Positions 1 to 13,531 of a stretch of 64,000 bases of DNA are shown here, piece by piece. Position numbers and translations under genes: made by a program. The notes under the pieces are model-generated. The model was not told where the DNA came from and did no database searches. It worked only from the letters and a program-made list of their open reading frames with translations. Origin of the DNA: Monilinia fructicola (taxonomy: Eukaryota > Ascomycota > Leotiomycetes > Helotiales > Sclerotiniaceae); the NCBI GenBank assembly GCA_008692225.1, contig VICG01000013.1, forward strand, positions 310,001 to 374,000, read 5' to 3'. How positions within the stretch are numbered: the first letter of the stretch is position 1; each line of letters begins with the position of its first letter.

Positions 1-3000
1 TACAAGAGAGTACGAAGAGAGAAGAGGAAAAAACGAGAAGAGGAGAGAAGGATTTAGCGGTACATAAAGTCGAAGGGTGGGAAACCAGAGCACGACGAGC
101 TGAAGGTGAGACTACGCACACTGGCTTAAGAAGCGGATGGCTATGGTTCGGCCGCGATTTGTCGAAGATAAGCTGTGTATGCCTACGTCCGATCAGGAAT
201 ATGCGCTGGGTGGTCCTTTTGAGGCTACATCCAGCGTAGTGAGACGCGTTGGTCAGAGAGACTGACCAATTCTTCAAAGGGAAGTGCTATAATGTATGTG
301 CATACGGCTGCGGAAAGAGTACTCAAGGGGGGTCTCCTAACATATTCGTTCTCCCTTTATTTCATTTAATGCTATTCTCGATTTCCGACTCGAGAGTTCT
401 CTGTGTCTCGAGGTGTAAACTACGGTTGCCTCCACGACGTTTTTCCACCATAAATCTCACTATCATCATCTCGCCTGGCGTGCTCGCAGTCCGATGTATA
501 GCGAGTCTCCACAGGAAAATCTGTGATCGGCCTGCGGATGAATACAGGAACTAGCATCAGGCCGATCATTCGGCACCGACGACTAGCTGGGACACCCATT
601 CAGCGCGGGACCGTTGCACCGGCCGAGAATCGAGCTCATCGTAGAACTCGCGTGAGCAGAATGCGAGGCCCAGGAAGTGCATTATCGATGCCAACTGATC
701 TGTACTGTGGAAACCTGTGACTGTGACTGAGTTTAGACGATCTATATCGAAGGAGCGCCCGGCTTCAGCTTCGAGCACCACCGCACCCACTATAACTGAG
801 AAGTAGCATCCACGATTGACCGGGAGCATTGTCCAGTCGAAGACAAGGAACAATCCGAATCACCATTCATATATAGCACCACACAGTTATCAACTCCATC
901 ACACTAGCGATCAACGGCAAAAGATACACAAGGACAGAGCCGGAGCACTACCCTCCAGCGGAGTACGCGAGAATCACGACACCAAATTGCCTACAGGTCG
1001 CCATAAGCACACCTAATGGCCAACGTTGTATCTTCACTGGGCAGATCAGAGACCTTCAGCCCTACGCGGTATAGCCAGATGACGGAATAGGGTGGTCGGG
1101 ATCCCGGAGAACTGGTGCGGGTCGCTCTGGCGTGGCTCGTTCACTGAGGATATTCTCGCTCGCGGATGTTCTCAGAAGGCTATGCAATCAGTGATGACTC
1201 GCTGCATCCGCAAACACCTCACTTACTGTCTCGCTCTTGGTAGTGGCACTGGCGTTAAGCACGCTACCTATCGATTAAAGGACGGTCGCTAATGCTCGTA
1301 GGCGCTGTGCCATGGCTGATCGCGCCGCCGGCGCTGATTCGATGAGCGAGACACTGCGGAAGGCGCAGTAGGGTGAGCCTACGGGAATACGACGAGAGTG
1401 TCGTAAGCATTCCATCAAATTGCATGGAGTCGACGTCTGCAGATCCAGAGCTAGGAAGCGAGGCCGATCTACGGCTATGAACGTGAGACGCGCGTCAAGC
1501 CCAGTGGCTCTACAAGCGGTCAGCGTTCGTTGATGAGAATACGTGCGATAACCGTACCGAGCGGACTACAGTGAGTAAGAAGACCCTGAACGTCTGGCTC
1601 AGTTAGGGTACGGATGCTCGGTCGAGGTCGAGATCTTCTGGGCAGGGCGTCGGCCTGAACTAGATCACTATAGAGTTGCTTGCTGAACTTGCACACACGC
1701 ACACGCTGGTATTCCTCGACGTAGTGTTCTAGTCTGACAGTGACGTTGGAGCGAAGACCGTCTGATGACATCAGACAGTAGATCACGCATACCTAGTTAG
1801 GGTCGTGCAACAGCGTGGCACGGCGGAGAGGCGCAGTGCAGCCTGCATAAGGCGAATCCTGTGAGAGATGGTACAGTCGCCCCGGGGTACGTCAGCAGCC
1901 CAGGCTATGACAGGAACGCTGTATATGATAAGAGATTTGTAGCGCGTTGAATAACAAATTTGAAAACGATAAAGTGACGCCGAAGGGCGACGCCCTTCGC
2001 CCGGCGAAGAGGGAAACATGCGTGGGTATGGCGAAGGACGCGATCGAATGTATTGGCGGGCGTGATTAGTACTGCGCACTGGTTCATGAACACATAAGGT
2101 GCCGAAGATCGGACGCGCTGGAGCTATCTTGGTGATGAGAGAGTGAGAGCGGTCACGGCGTTAGCGAACGTGAGAGCGCACTGACGGCCGCCAGTCGACT
2201 CAAGAACTTAGCCTTGTAACAGGCTTCGTCAAATATCGCATTCGCCGCTGGCGGTGAGGTGGTGGAGACATCTGGGCTTCGATGAGGAGAGCTGTCGAAG
2301 TAGCGCTGGCTGCGGATCGATGGCGTGATTGGTCAATTCGTCGAAGCTCGAAGGGGGGAGTCTGCGCGGGGGTTAGGCGATCGCTGCGCGTAAGTCGGGA
2401 TGCTCGGCGCCGCGGGAGTACGAAGTATTCTGAAATTGCGTCTCGGGAAGCACGTGTACAGGCAGGTCGCCGTAATGGCCAAAATCAAAACAGTCGAAAA
2501 ATCTGCTGTCGATCGAGTGGTATTAAGTCGAGTATTACGCGGGGGCGAGCGAGCGGAACGATGACGTTCCGTCCGGCAGTAACGGCGTAATGCGGCGTGA
2601 CGGCCAGTCTTTCGACTCCTAGAGCGCAGGGTGGCCGGGACTGGGAGGCAAGATAGTGACATGGTGAACGTTCGCGCGCGCTGACGCACACTTCGCGCGA
2701 AGCGCTCAGCTCCAGGAGTCTCTAAGGCAATAGACAGTTTGCGCATGCCGGATGAGTACACAATGGCGCAGGCATGGGGTGGGTCATCCGACCGAATGTC
2801 GACTGATGTGTATCGGCACCAGCATAACATCTCCAGTAGTCGGTGGTTCATGGCTTCGTAGATCGGGGCGAGATGTTCTCGACTAATTGTGGCTCGACAG
2901 CGTATATAGCAAGCCGATGAGCAGAGGCTCTTGGGGAGCGCACGTGTACGGAGGACGGGTAACAGGGCCCAAGTGGGGAAAGCAGAGCTCGGCTGGAGCG

Positions 3001-4430
3001 CGTTGTTCAGTCGCTCACCCAGCTCGAGGACGTCAGCGCGCGGTCCAGCCTCATGGCTTTTCTTGGGTTGGCCTGCGTGTACGAATGGGGTGGGCGGTGA
3101 TGTGGGTGCCGGACGGGCCGGCCGCGACACGAGCCATGCAAATTTGAGGCTCTATGGTTCCTGGAGCTGCGTTGCTTCCGAGTTGTGCCGCGGTGTTCCT
3201 CCGCTTGCTTTCTGTTGTGGATACGGCTCTCTTAAGTCTTTGCCTGCTCGTATCATCTGTCCTCGTTTTCTCTTCTCTGCGTTTGAGCGATCCCTGTCTT
3301 TGCCGTCCTTCCGCTGGGGGAGTGGCAGGTGGGGGGTTCTACGTCTGGTCAGGTCCTTGATTGTCGATGTGCATTTTCCGCTAGCATGTGAGGTGTGATG
3401 ATTCTTTGGTGGCTCCTCTCCGACGCGTACCTGTATGGTCTTATGTAGCGCGTATTGTTATTGGGCAGTTGCAACCTCCGCCTAGATATTTAGGATTCGA
3501 TAGTGTTGGATGCCGGTGCGGTTATACAGTATGCCAACCGTTGTAGGATCCTAATGAGGCAGCTGACGGGACACACCCGGTCAGTAGCCTATATGAGCCT
3601 CCGCACCAAGCTAGCGCCGGCCTGGCCTGGAGACACAACACTCGGAGAGATATGAGCGGCAGGACCGGCGGCGGAGCCTAGGAGAGTACGAGGATAGACT
3701 ATTGGGGGTGCGGTCAGTCTTGAGACGGTGCCGGTCTGAGTTTGCCAAGGTGCGATAAGTGTTGTGACCAGGGCTTGATAGGTAACATTACCTGCTCGCT
3801 GACCGTCCTTGTACGAGTGCTATCTTGAGTGGCGAACTCCGGCAGGCCCCACACGCCCTAGGCGTGCTGCTCGGCATCAGGCCGTTTGTCGCACGTAGGC
3901 GCTTCCTTTTCACCATCACTACTGTCAAATAGACAGTGCAGAATCGACTGATTTATAATGCGAAGTCGACGCGACCTGAAATCCATGGGAATATTCAAAT
4001 ATCAGGCGGGCGCGAGGCTGAGGGGGCGTCGGCCGTGACTCTCGTGTGATTGTGCTCAAGTACTGCGAGTCGCATCGCAGGAGACACAGAGGTCGTATCC
4101 ACCCGACGTGCCGGGGCGTCCTTCTGACCCCGGCATCATCGAGCTTCTATTCTATCTGGCCTCATCGCTCATGTAAGTAATACCCCGCACTCCTCGTGCA
4201 TACCACCATCACTAGGTTGTCCGGCATCGAACACACCTACACACTCCCCTGCGTGAGACCAGTATAACGACCTTATCCGAGGCATGAAGCAGCCCCTCCA
4301 TCATTCTTTCCTCATGCATCCTAACCGCATCCTAATGCTGCGGTGGACATTCCCGTCCACTAACGGGCCGTCGTGTGACGATACGGATTCTTTGAGTCGG
4401 AGCGAGCTGAGCCCTCTGCGAGAGGCATAA
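1..4430. other. Non-coding block of balanced base composition, no gene recognised
   Basis: No reading frame here resembles a known protein. The longest open frames (for example 2333-3130 on the minus strand and 2931-3398 on the plus strand) have arginine-, serine- and proline-rich compositions expected from chance frames. There is no rRNA, tRNA, telomere repeat, terminal repeat or transposase motif that I can recognise. CpA and TpG dinucleotides are common, so the block does not look like classic RIP-mutated transposon sequence. It could be a decayed repeat, a centromere or subtelomere flank, foreign sequence, or inaccurate sequence at a contig end. Confidence 0.5.
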
Positions 4431-7400
4431 ATATGCATATTCATTAGGATTGCAGCACTACAAGCGAATTATCCATATAGCAGAAATAGACGAGCGAGGA
4501 AATTTCTGATTACCATTGAATTATCAATACAAGTACATATAGGTTCTATCTAACGCGATATATATCTAGTAAAATGCCACCCCATGCCATCGGCGAGAAT
4601 TCAGAGTGTATTCACGGAGCGAGGTGAAGTGAAAATAGTAATTAAGTATCCACAAAATATAGCTCAACGGAAAGGTAAATCGCAGTAGGGAGCGAAAAAG
4701 TTGCAAGATAGCAAGTTTAGGTATGGTAAATAATAATAAGGGCGGGGGATCTTGGGCAGTACGCGTGTACCTGCAACTTGATAAGGAAGTTAGATATGTA
4801 TCTGGGTTGAGTGATAGTTAATTTATTTGAATATTTATAGTGAATCTTTTATTATTGAATATATGATGTACTATGATTGAATTTCGCAAGTAATAATAAG
4901 CATAGTTCAATCATATACTATATTAGTGATTACACTCAAGAATATGAGTATGAGTATACGTATTGTCTACGTCATAATTAGATAGGTTAAATACTGTATA
5001 AATCATAATCATTATCATTGTAAAGATAATATATAATGTAAGAGAAATTAATCTTAGGGATAATTTATAAATATATGATATTAAGTATAATATAATATAA
5101 TAATAAGATTAAATATATAATAATTTAACATTAATAAGGTTGATAAATAAAAATTTTAAACATATATAATTTATAATAGTGAGTCATTCAAAAAGTACTG
5201 ATCATGTAAATGTTTATATTTAGATCTTATGTATATGTTATAAATATTGATTTATTGAATAAACTGTAGTAAAATATTTGATTTTTCTCTTATATGCACG
5301 ATCATTAGGATGACTTTAGGAGAGGAAGGCAGGCCCCTTAACGGTCAATGTTAATTTGGTGCGGTTTAGGATGGTTCAAGTTAGCTGAGCATATCTATAT
5401 GTCTAAGTAAAACGATAGTGAACATGAAGCAGAAACATACTTAGTAAGCAGAGGACTACATGAAGATACGTTTGTTAACTTCTTCACTGATGATATCATC
5501 GACGCTACCAATAATTAAATATTCTGTTGATCAAATAAGACCGGAAAAAATCCCGAGTATGAAAGTAAGAGACAAATAAAATAAAAGAATCACGATAAAT
5601 CAACAAACGGTACCAGTATAGAAAGTTTAAATATACACATTAGCATAAAAAAAGTAGGATAATAGGAGACTGAATGGAGCCGGTCGAAAGAGTTTAACGT
5701 AGATCAGATAATAGATGCTAGTATTATTGAGAAATTGAGAGTTAAGAGTCGACAGGAGATGTGTACTACTAGATGAGGTTGTGATAAATATTAGTTAATA
5801 AGTATACTTTGAGAGTATTAGATATATAGAAAAATGTATAGAATATAGAGATAAATTGTATCAATATAAATAGATGACTAAGCTTTATGATGTACGCAAT
5901 AAAAGAGAGAGAAGAAAATAAAAATAATATGTCAACTAATAACAAAGTTGAGTAAAAGAGAGATTTTCGTGTACATCTTGTTCTATGAGTTATTCATGGA
6001 GAAGTTGATTTTAGTACTCAGATGATTGAACTCTATAACAGTAATCAATTAGCATATTAGTATTAGTGATATAATAACTATTTAGAGCCTTAAACATTAT
6101 ACACTGTCTGTTACTTGATGTCATCCGTGATTACTTGAGGGATCTATTAATTCCTATTGATTATATTAGTCTTAACTATGATGGAAGTTATATACTGTGA
6201 CGTCTAATTCAAATATGGATCTATTTAGTATGTTTATTATCTTGTACATCTAATATCTGAGACAAGAGGAATGAGTCGAATAGAAGCAAGACATAATTAT
6301 TGATGTAAGGATCAGTAAGGGAATGAAGAAGAGGGAGATTTAGCACTAAATAAGCAACTTAATATTTATCATTAATCATAGTAATATTCATTATTACATA
6401 AATTGGGCACATTTAGACTAATTATCATTTCATAAGATATTTATATTAAATTATTTCACAACACTTAATTCATAAATTTTCTACTAACATTTTGCATTCA
6501 TGTCATAAATATATACAAACTTCCCATCATCACATTAACTACAACTACCTCAGCCACTTCCACGCTAACCCACAGGAGTCCACAATATCCACGAGCTAAA
6601 ATTTTGTGTCTAGAGAGGCATAATTCATTATGAATCATTATAGATTTCAAGAGAAAATGACGATAAGGATTAGGGCAGAATAATGAGGTTATGTGAGTTC
6701 AATGATCTAGATGCCTGCAGGCAAAAGACCGGACTGCCGAGGGGAGAGGGTTACTCGGGATGGATCTGTACTGCTATACTTGGGAGTAACCAGGGCAGTC
6801 TTATGAGACACTCCAATTAAGTACTAAATAATTCCGAGAGAATCCACTAAGAGATCGCTGGAAAATTTAATTTTTCCGCTGGTGCTAATCGATAAGAAAG
6901 AGCTTTTAAAATATATACAGGCTCCATTTATGAGAAGGTAATATTATATGCAATAGAATGATACAATAAAGAGATATGAAATCTCTGGGATATAACAGGA
7001 TGAAAATCATAGATATAAATATAATAAGTGATCTTTTAACAAGATAGAAATATATATTAAAAGATAATAAATCACTGATATTGCTATATTATGTATATCT
7101 AGTGTATACAGATGTAGATTTAATGTATATTATTCTTTATAATTCATATTTAAAATACTATAAGTGGCTAGTAATATGATAACTGCTGTAATTAATAATA
7201 GGATAGATATATATCTGTAGATATTAGTAGCTATAGTGTTAATTTTAGCTGCTGCTAACTACTAGGTAATTAGAAATTAACCTTAAAAACGGAATGTTTA
7301 TTTGCTAAAAACTACAAATACTTAACGAATCTATTAAAAGATTAATTATAAAATAATCCTTATAGTAAGTAATTCATTAGTTAAAAATAAAACAATTTAA

Positions 7401-7855
7401 AATATATTAGAATAGCGCCTATACGCAGTATAGAGCCTTCATTAAAAAGCGATGCGAGTATTCAGGAAAAAGGACATTTAAAAGGAATAATACTACTGGT
7501 GAGAAGTTTTGTGTATACGTCTACGTAGATAGATCCTCATAAGTAGACTACTAAATATAGGGATGCATGATAAAGCTACCATCAGGACTGCTCGAAATAA
7601 TGATGGTCACTACTTAGTATAATGATGGGTAACCCATATACATAAGCTTCTTTAATCAGGTATTAATGTTCTATTATTGAAGCATATATAATAGGAATAA
7701 TGAAGTACTTAATATAAATTTCTAAATTAACTAACAGTATCTATAATAATAGGAATTATAAATAGATTAATAAATCTAATCTTAGTTAATTCTATAATCT
7801 ATTTTATGTTAATTTTTATTATTTATTTAATTTTATTATTTTTTTATTATTTTAT

Positions 7856-7891
<36 letters not shown>

Positions 7892-8110
7892 TTGTATTTA
7901 TTTATATATTTATTTATTTATTTATTTATTATTTAATATTATTTATTTATTTAATTATGAATTAGTTGATATGTTGTATGGATACCTGGTGAATTATATT
8001 TATTCTATTTCACTGGCTATTGTTATTATTGTATTGTATGTATTTTAGGTTATATTTTTATTACGCCTAAGATTTGTCATTATTATATTGATTTAAGTCT
8101 GATTTTATTT
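4430..8110. other. AT-rich block, no gene
   Basis: Composition changes sharply to very high A+T, and stop codons fill all frames apart from a low-complexity Ile/Leu/Tyr frame at 7806-8048 that is only a translated TTTA repeat. Such AT-rich blocks in ascomycetes are usually RIP-degraded transposons or centromeric DNA (general knowledge). No transposase, reverse transcriptase or mitochondrial gene can be read here. Which of these explanations applies is not decided by the sequence. Confidence 0.6.
7806..7955. repeat. (TTTA)n microsatellite
   Basis: A run of imperfect TTTA/TTAT units with short interruptions lies at the right end of the AT-rich block. Confidence 0.85.
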
Positions 8111-9931
8111 GCATGGTTTTCATTTCAAATGTGCGTTGAGTTCCATAAGTGAAGCTTAGTCGATATGTAGTGCGTGTCTCATGGAGTCTAATTGTGAATT
8201 CATCCAATAGCCGATCGCGCATTTCCCTCCGAGTTCATTGGTCAAGTGCATCGAAACCGAGTGAGTTAGGATAGATGCGGACTTGGTCGCACCTGGAGAT
8301 TTAACTGTCGAGACTGCAGAGAACTGACCACTAGAGGGTGGTCGACTGTATTGCATATAACTTTTCTGTCATGCCTCAACATCCGCTCGCATAACCAGGA
8401 CACCAGCGTGTTGTCATACCTTCTAATGCGTACATCCAGTACTCACTTAGTAAATTCCCTTCACCCCACCAAATCTGCCACCCTCGATTTCCCCAACAGC
8501 CGAGTCGTTTTCAAGGACTAGGCGCTGATCTTGGAGCCAAGGGTATTGGGACGGTGTACGTCAATGTACGAACGAAGTGCTACAATGCGCGTACAAATCC
8601 GAGACCGGTCCTGAGTATTCAGGACGATCGACTAAGCCGACAAGGTCCCAGCAAGCGATCACTACTGGGTAGACCGATTTCGGGGACTAAGCTCGATACC
8701 AATCATGCGCAAGAAATCAACACAGACAATCACGCGCCGTGATAGAAAATTGCGATTCATGGCGCTCGCATAGAACGCGATAGGAACAGAAGAAATATAA
8801 CCACACAGTTGTCCAATTGCCCACCAAAATGTTCCCATTTGTGTATGATGAAGATATAATAAGGAACTACCTTAACTTGAATAACAAGTAGGACGGACCA
8901 GAGTAGCCCTGAGCTCTTTTAATAGAGTTGAGCCAGCCGTTACCATATAGCATCAGTACCTGAAATCCACGGTGTCAAGCGAGAGCATGATTTGCAATCC
9001 GTCCGGAAGGTCTCCACCATCTCAAGTTCGTACAGCCCACGTCAAGACCGCTGTACGCAGATTTCGGATTGGGGGTAGCCTAGAGATGCTTACTACCTCA
9101 AGATTACGGTAACTGCAACCAGCAAGCAACGCAAGTCTCGACCCTGCAACTATAAGGAGCTTCATCTATAACTCTCACATGTCAGGCTTTTCGTTCGCCG
9201 TTCAGCTCTTACGTAGACAAATCGGCTCAACGAGCGCTAATTCTGCTAAATCTGCCATCCGTTGTAGCGCCAGTATAACCTTAGAGGACCAAGAGAGACG
9301 GGCAGCGCATCAAGAGAAAATCACACGATATAATCCGGACGCTTACCGACAGATACGGTAGGCGATCGGACACAACTGCAACAACTTTGTCACGATTGCG
9401 ATCCTCCCCACACACAAATGGTGCAAGTGAACTCTCCACACCACAAGCCTCGGCGATGATATAAAGTGACGAAATGATGCTTTCTGCGAAAAGTGTACCG
9501 AAAAACACCGCAAAGCGAGGGTGGACTCATAGCGCGATCCATCGGGCCATCTGCACGATTCCTGATGTTACCAGGCTTCTCTCTTCTGATCCTCCTCCTC
9601 GCCCCTTCTCTCCCGCCTACGCCTCCAACACCACTACTATGGCTCAGCGCCAGAGACGACTGTTCCGATAACGCTCTCAAGGGCTCGGCTCATGCACGCA
9701 CAACTCAACCTATACAACCGATGAAACTTGATTGATCAAGTCAAAGTAAAGACCGTCATCAGCGCGCACATTGCCGACCGCCAGTAAGGTCCTCGAATGG
9801 CACCTTCAGTGATGGCGTAAACGGGGCCGCGCCACACGGCTCATCCAGCACCCGGAGCGGGCGGCTGCACCTGCACGTCAATAAAGGAGAGGCCGGCACC
9901 ACTTGACCGACTCGAGAAAACTTTTCACTAG
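8111..9931. other. Non-coding block of balanced composition next to the truncated cyclophilin
   Basis: Balanced composition returns after the AT-rich block. Small frames are present but none resembles a known protein or has convincing start context. The block stops where recognisable cyclophilin coding sequence begins. I could not find the missing N-terminal half of that cyclophilin in this stretch on either strand. Confidence 0.45.
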
Positions 9932-10272
9932 GGGGCTGGGGCCGGCCGTTCGAAGACGAGATCCCCCGCATCACGACACACAGACGCGTGGTCGCGCCGG
10001 CGATACAAGGGCCCGGGACCAACGGCTCGCAGTTCTTCATCCTGTTTGCCGCGGCCCCGCACCTCGACGGCCGCAACACCGTGTTTGCGCACGTCGTCGG
10101 CGAGGAGGGCATGCGCGTGTTGGGGGAGTTGGAGCGCGTGCCCGTCGACGCGAAGAATAGGCCCCGGGAGAAGGTGTGCATTGAGAGGGTGACGGTGCAT
10201 GCCAATCCCGCTCGCGGGGTGAGGATCGATGGATGGGTGAGTGGGTGGGTGGGTGAGATGGAAGTGACGTGA
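9932..10272 (+). pseudogene. C-terminal half of a CYP10/PPIL3-type cyclophilin (truncated)
   Basis: The frame reads GGWGRPFEDEIP, then GPGTNGSQFF, then PHLDGRNTVF and ends near IERVTVHANP. These are the second-half motifs of cyclophilin peptidyl-prolyl isomerases, and the VHANP end fits the fungal CYP10/PPIL3 group. Only about 110 of the usual 160-170 residues are present. The part before GGWG, which carries the first active-site segment (FHR...), is not recognisable upstream. Within the retained part the segment between PFEDEI and GPGTNGS is diverged, and the expected RGVVSMAN-like stretch is altered. A TTTTCACTAG just before the start could be a splice acceptor, so an upstream exon behind a long or corrupted region is possible. 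Most likely this is a 5'-truncated copy, or a gene whose 5' half is lost in unreliable sequence. The final residues after VHANPAR are low-complexity. Confidence 0.6.
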
Positions 10273-11375
10273 AGTTTCCTTGGGGAATGGATGGATGTAT
10301 GCATGGATGCATGCGTGAACTCCCGCCATAAAAACCTCCATCGATTCCTATCCCATCCCAACCCATCCCAACCCAAAAGCACAAAGCACCAAACCCACCT
10401 CATCTCATCTCCCCAACCCAAAACAAAACAAAACAAAACAAAACAAACCGCTCCTCTTTCCAACAAAATTACGCAAAGAGCATCAAGAGCAACAAGAGCA
10501 CCCCTCAACCCCTCCCCCCTTCCGGAGCCAAAAACCCCCATCCCTCCAGACCACAAAAACAAACAAACAAGCCAACGCCAACCCGGAAAAAAACCCAGGG
10601 GGTGGCCAACCACATCACAATATTTGGGGGTGGGGGATGGGGAGCGGGGGATGGGGAGCGGAAAAGAAGATGGAGAAGAAAGAATCGAGATACCCACATA
10701 GAATAGGAATAAGAATAGGAAATGAAATGAAATGAAATAAAGTAAACGAGACGAGACGAGACGAGACGAGACGGAGTATACTGTGACGAAAGCAACCTTG
10801 CAAGCGGTAAAGAGTTCAGAGGAAGAAAGGAAAATAAAGTAAAAAGACGATGATATGATGTTTGATATGAAATGAAATGAAATGAAATGAAATTAATGGA
10901 ATCGATATATCGACAGCCTCTCTCTTTTGTGTTTTGAACCTGAAACTCATGCGTCATCTTTGAAGGCTTCTGGGGCATCCATTGAAATGGTATCACTTCG
11001 GAGGATAACATTATCATCATTATCATCATCATCATTATCATCATCATCATTATCATCGTCAATGCCGCGGCACATTGTGTAATGTACTAACGAAAGGTAT
11101 ATATATATATATATATATATGCATTGAATTCGCCGAATCATTATCCTCTCCTGATTCATACCAAGCAAGGTCGTAATGTAAATCAAAAGCCATATAGCAT
11201 TGTCCCTCGATTGCCGTAACGCCTCATGACAATGTATATCCTAAAGTCTATGTACCACCGAACTCCATGGGTAATTGAGAATTCCAGCTAAGCGAGCCAT
11301 CGCACCAGGAATGACCTCATGATAAGAAAGACGAGGCTGAAATCATAAAAGCCTATCGTGTGCTGCGTAATACCT
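10273..11375. other. Intergenic, rich in simple repeats
   Basis: No gene seen. The stretch contains (AAAAC)n at 10420-10447, (ACGAG)n at 10746-10773, (AAATG)n at 10868-10892, (ATC)n at 11011-11060 and (AT)n at about 11099-11120. Apparent open frames here are translations of these repeats. Confidence 0.7.
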
Positions 11376-13531
11376 TCAGACGCCCATTCCTAAACCAATG
11401 ATCTCGAAAATTATAGGATTTCCTTCGACGGCCAGCCAGGCAATACCTGATAGGTGATTAGCGAGTGATCAACCGATTTTCGCCGAGGTGGACTTACCAC
11501 TATAGACGACGAGTTTGGTTACGACTTCGACGTCATACCTCACACGAGGTTTCTCTAGTCTAGAGAACATTTCGGTCTCATCTAATTCGTTTCCCTGTCC
11601 GACCGTGATCTCATCTTCTTGAGCATCATTTCCCTCAATACCTGGAGTAGTTACTCCTGCAGCGTAAATAACATGACCTGCTCCCATCATCTGCTCATAG
11701 GAGCCAACTCTCGACTGTGCTGGAGTTGGCAAATTCGTGCCTCCATGCATCATTGACATCCCAGATGTCACAGCATCATCTGTGGATGACTGCTTAGACG
11801 CAAAATAATCCTTTGCCTCTTTAGTACTGGTTTTTGTCGAGGACTCATTCCTTCAAAGACATCAGTGAGACTGTCCTCTCCTTCTCTTTTCTCGATAAGC
11901 AAGAGTTTCATATGCATCGGCCGCTGATTGAGGCCCAACAGATACAGCTCGACCTCGTCCTGCATGTCGAATAGATGAAATTAAACTTGGTAAATCGGAT
12001 ACTGATGGCATAACATTATCCACCTTTAGTCTCGATGGAATGTTATTATATTCTGACGCAGGCATAAAGAACTTTCGAGGTAAGATGAGGCCAGTATTTT
12101 CAATGGCACGAAATATATGTGGAAGGAATTTCAATAATGTTGGCTTCATGATCTCTCTCCAGGCAAAAAATCACCAAATACTCCGATGATAACTCGAAGT
12201 ATGACAATGGTCCAACCCATGTGGTTCAAATCGAATGGAACGGTTGCGGGGACTGGGACGTTCCAAGCCCAACCGCCAGAAGCATAATGCCAGCCTCCAA
12301 ATTCAACTCCTATCATAACTGCTGCAAATGCGACAAACTGTCGTCGAAACATGGGCAATCATCCGCTGGCTCAGGATGAACTCTTATCAGCAGAATAATG
12401 ACAATGGCGATTGTGAGAGGAGCCCTCCATGTGCTACTATGAAGGTAATTGTCGATGGCTGATCCGTATACGCATTCGACGACAGAAATCAATGCTCCTA
12501 GTATACTCCCCACTATGACATCTACAAAGCCATGCATACCGCAATAAAGTCGTCCGAGTACAATAGAGAAAGCGTAAGAATAACTCACCATCTCCAGAGC
12601 CAATTTTGTGGTAGGAAGTAGTTGACATTCTGGAGAATGGAGAGTGAAAAGGGCATACACTGCTACCGATACAGCATTGGCAGAATGTGTAGATGGGAAC
12701 CCATATTCGAGTGCAGCCGATCCCGACATGGTAATGCGATGTAGAGGTGGAGATAATGGTCGAGGTAGTGAGAACATATCCTTAATAAACCCAGTTAAAA
12801 AGACGCCCCGTGGCCAATATATGAACCATCCTGAAATTCAGTCAGCCCATTTCTGCGACCAGAATTCAAGAGCGCCATTACCCCCCTTCCCAAAGATGTA
12901 TGGCCACACCAGAAACAGAATTGGAAGAACAATCATGAAGAAGGTATGTGTGCCAAGATTCGCCGTAACCGCAAAATAAGTATCCAGTGCCGGAGATCTC
13001 ATTTTATCCTGCATCCAAGCTAAATATGGTGTTTCCCATCGAATCAAAGGCAATAAAGCCTGTCGCATATTGTATCGCCATGGTGGAAGTTTGCGCTTGT
13101 CTGCGGGGTCATCATCAGTACAGTTTCATTTGAGCAGTTGCAATGTGAGTTAATAGAACTTCCTTTAAGACGTGAGCGAAGAAAAGTGAAGAAGAAGATT
13201 TGTCCAGATGTAAGCAATCTGGTAGAATATGGAATGTATTGAATTGCGCAATGAATGTCTCGATAGCAAAATAAGTAGGTATAGTAAGATACGTATTGCG
13301 CGCGCAGGAATAATCCCATAATCACTATACTCACAGTGATCTAAACTTTTCAAGCCTGCATCAATAACATCCGTAGTGTGAAGTGACTGATATTGATGGA
13401 GGTGGTTGAGTATTATTATTATTAAAGTTGTTGTTGTTGTTGTTGTTGTTATTGTTCTTGTTGTTCTTGTTGTTGCTGTTGTTCTTCGATTTCTCAAGCT
13501 CTAGGCCGTCGCCATTGGAAATCGGACACAT
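11376..13531 (-). CDS. LCB3: Dihydrosphingosine/long-chain base 1-phosphate phosphatase (Lcb3 family), frame-broken
   Basis: This is a PAP2-superfamily ER membrane enzyme that removes phosphate from sphingoid base 1-phosphates. Motifs seen in order are KDMFSLPRPLSPP (phosphatase motif 1), YGFPSTHSANA (motif 2, PSTH) and RLYCGMHGFVDVIVG (motif 3), followed by several hydrophobic segments. The C-terminus reads GNPIIFEIIGLGMGV. I start at ATG 13531, followed by a poly-Asn tract. Intron 1 (13334-13101) has a GTGAGT donor and joins LDH to YKRKLPPW. A last intron precedes GIAWLAVEG. The frame changes repeatedly: around 12165-12175 (A6 and CC runs), 12335-12337 (AAA), the GGGG/CCCC run near 12811, near 12840, and near 11845 and 11890-11896. 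Each change is one or two bases and the family match resumes immediately. I read this as sequencing indels, though true decay is possible. Confidence 0.85.
13420..13475. repeat. (GTT)n trinucleotide repeat encoding poly-Asn
   Basis: Imperfect GTT/TTG units on the plus strand give a poly-asparagine tract near the N-terminus of the LCB3 product on the minus strand. Confidence 0.8.

Noticed and set aside
2333..3130. 265-codon minus-strand open frame
   Set aside because: Composition is Arg/Ser/Pro-rich with no domain, it overlaps opposite-strand frames of the same kind, and there are no splice or start features; a chance frame.
7806..8048. 80-codon hydrophobic frame in the AT-rich block
   Set aside because: Only a translated TTTA/TTAT repeat; no membrane-protein family resemblance.
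9759..10697. 312-codon minus-strand open frame over the cyclophilin fragment
   Set aside because: It is the antisense shadow of GC-rich cyclophilin coding sequence plus translated repeats; the plus strand has the recognisable protein.
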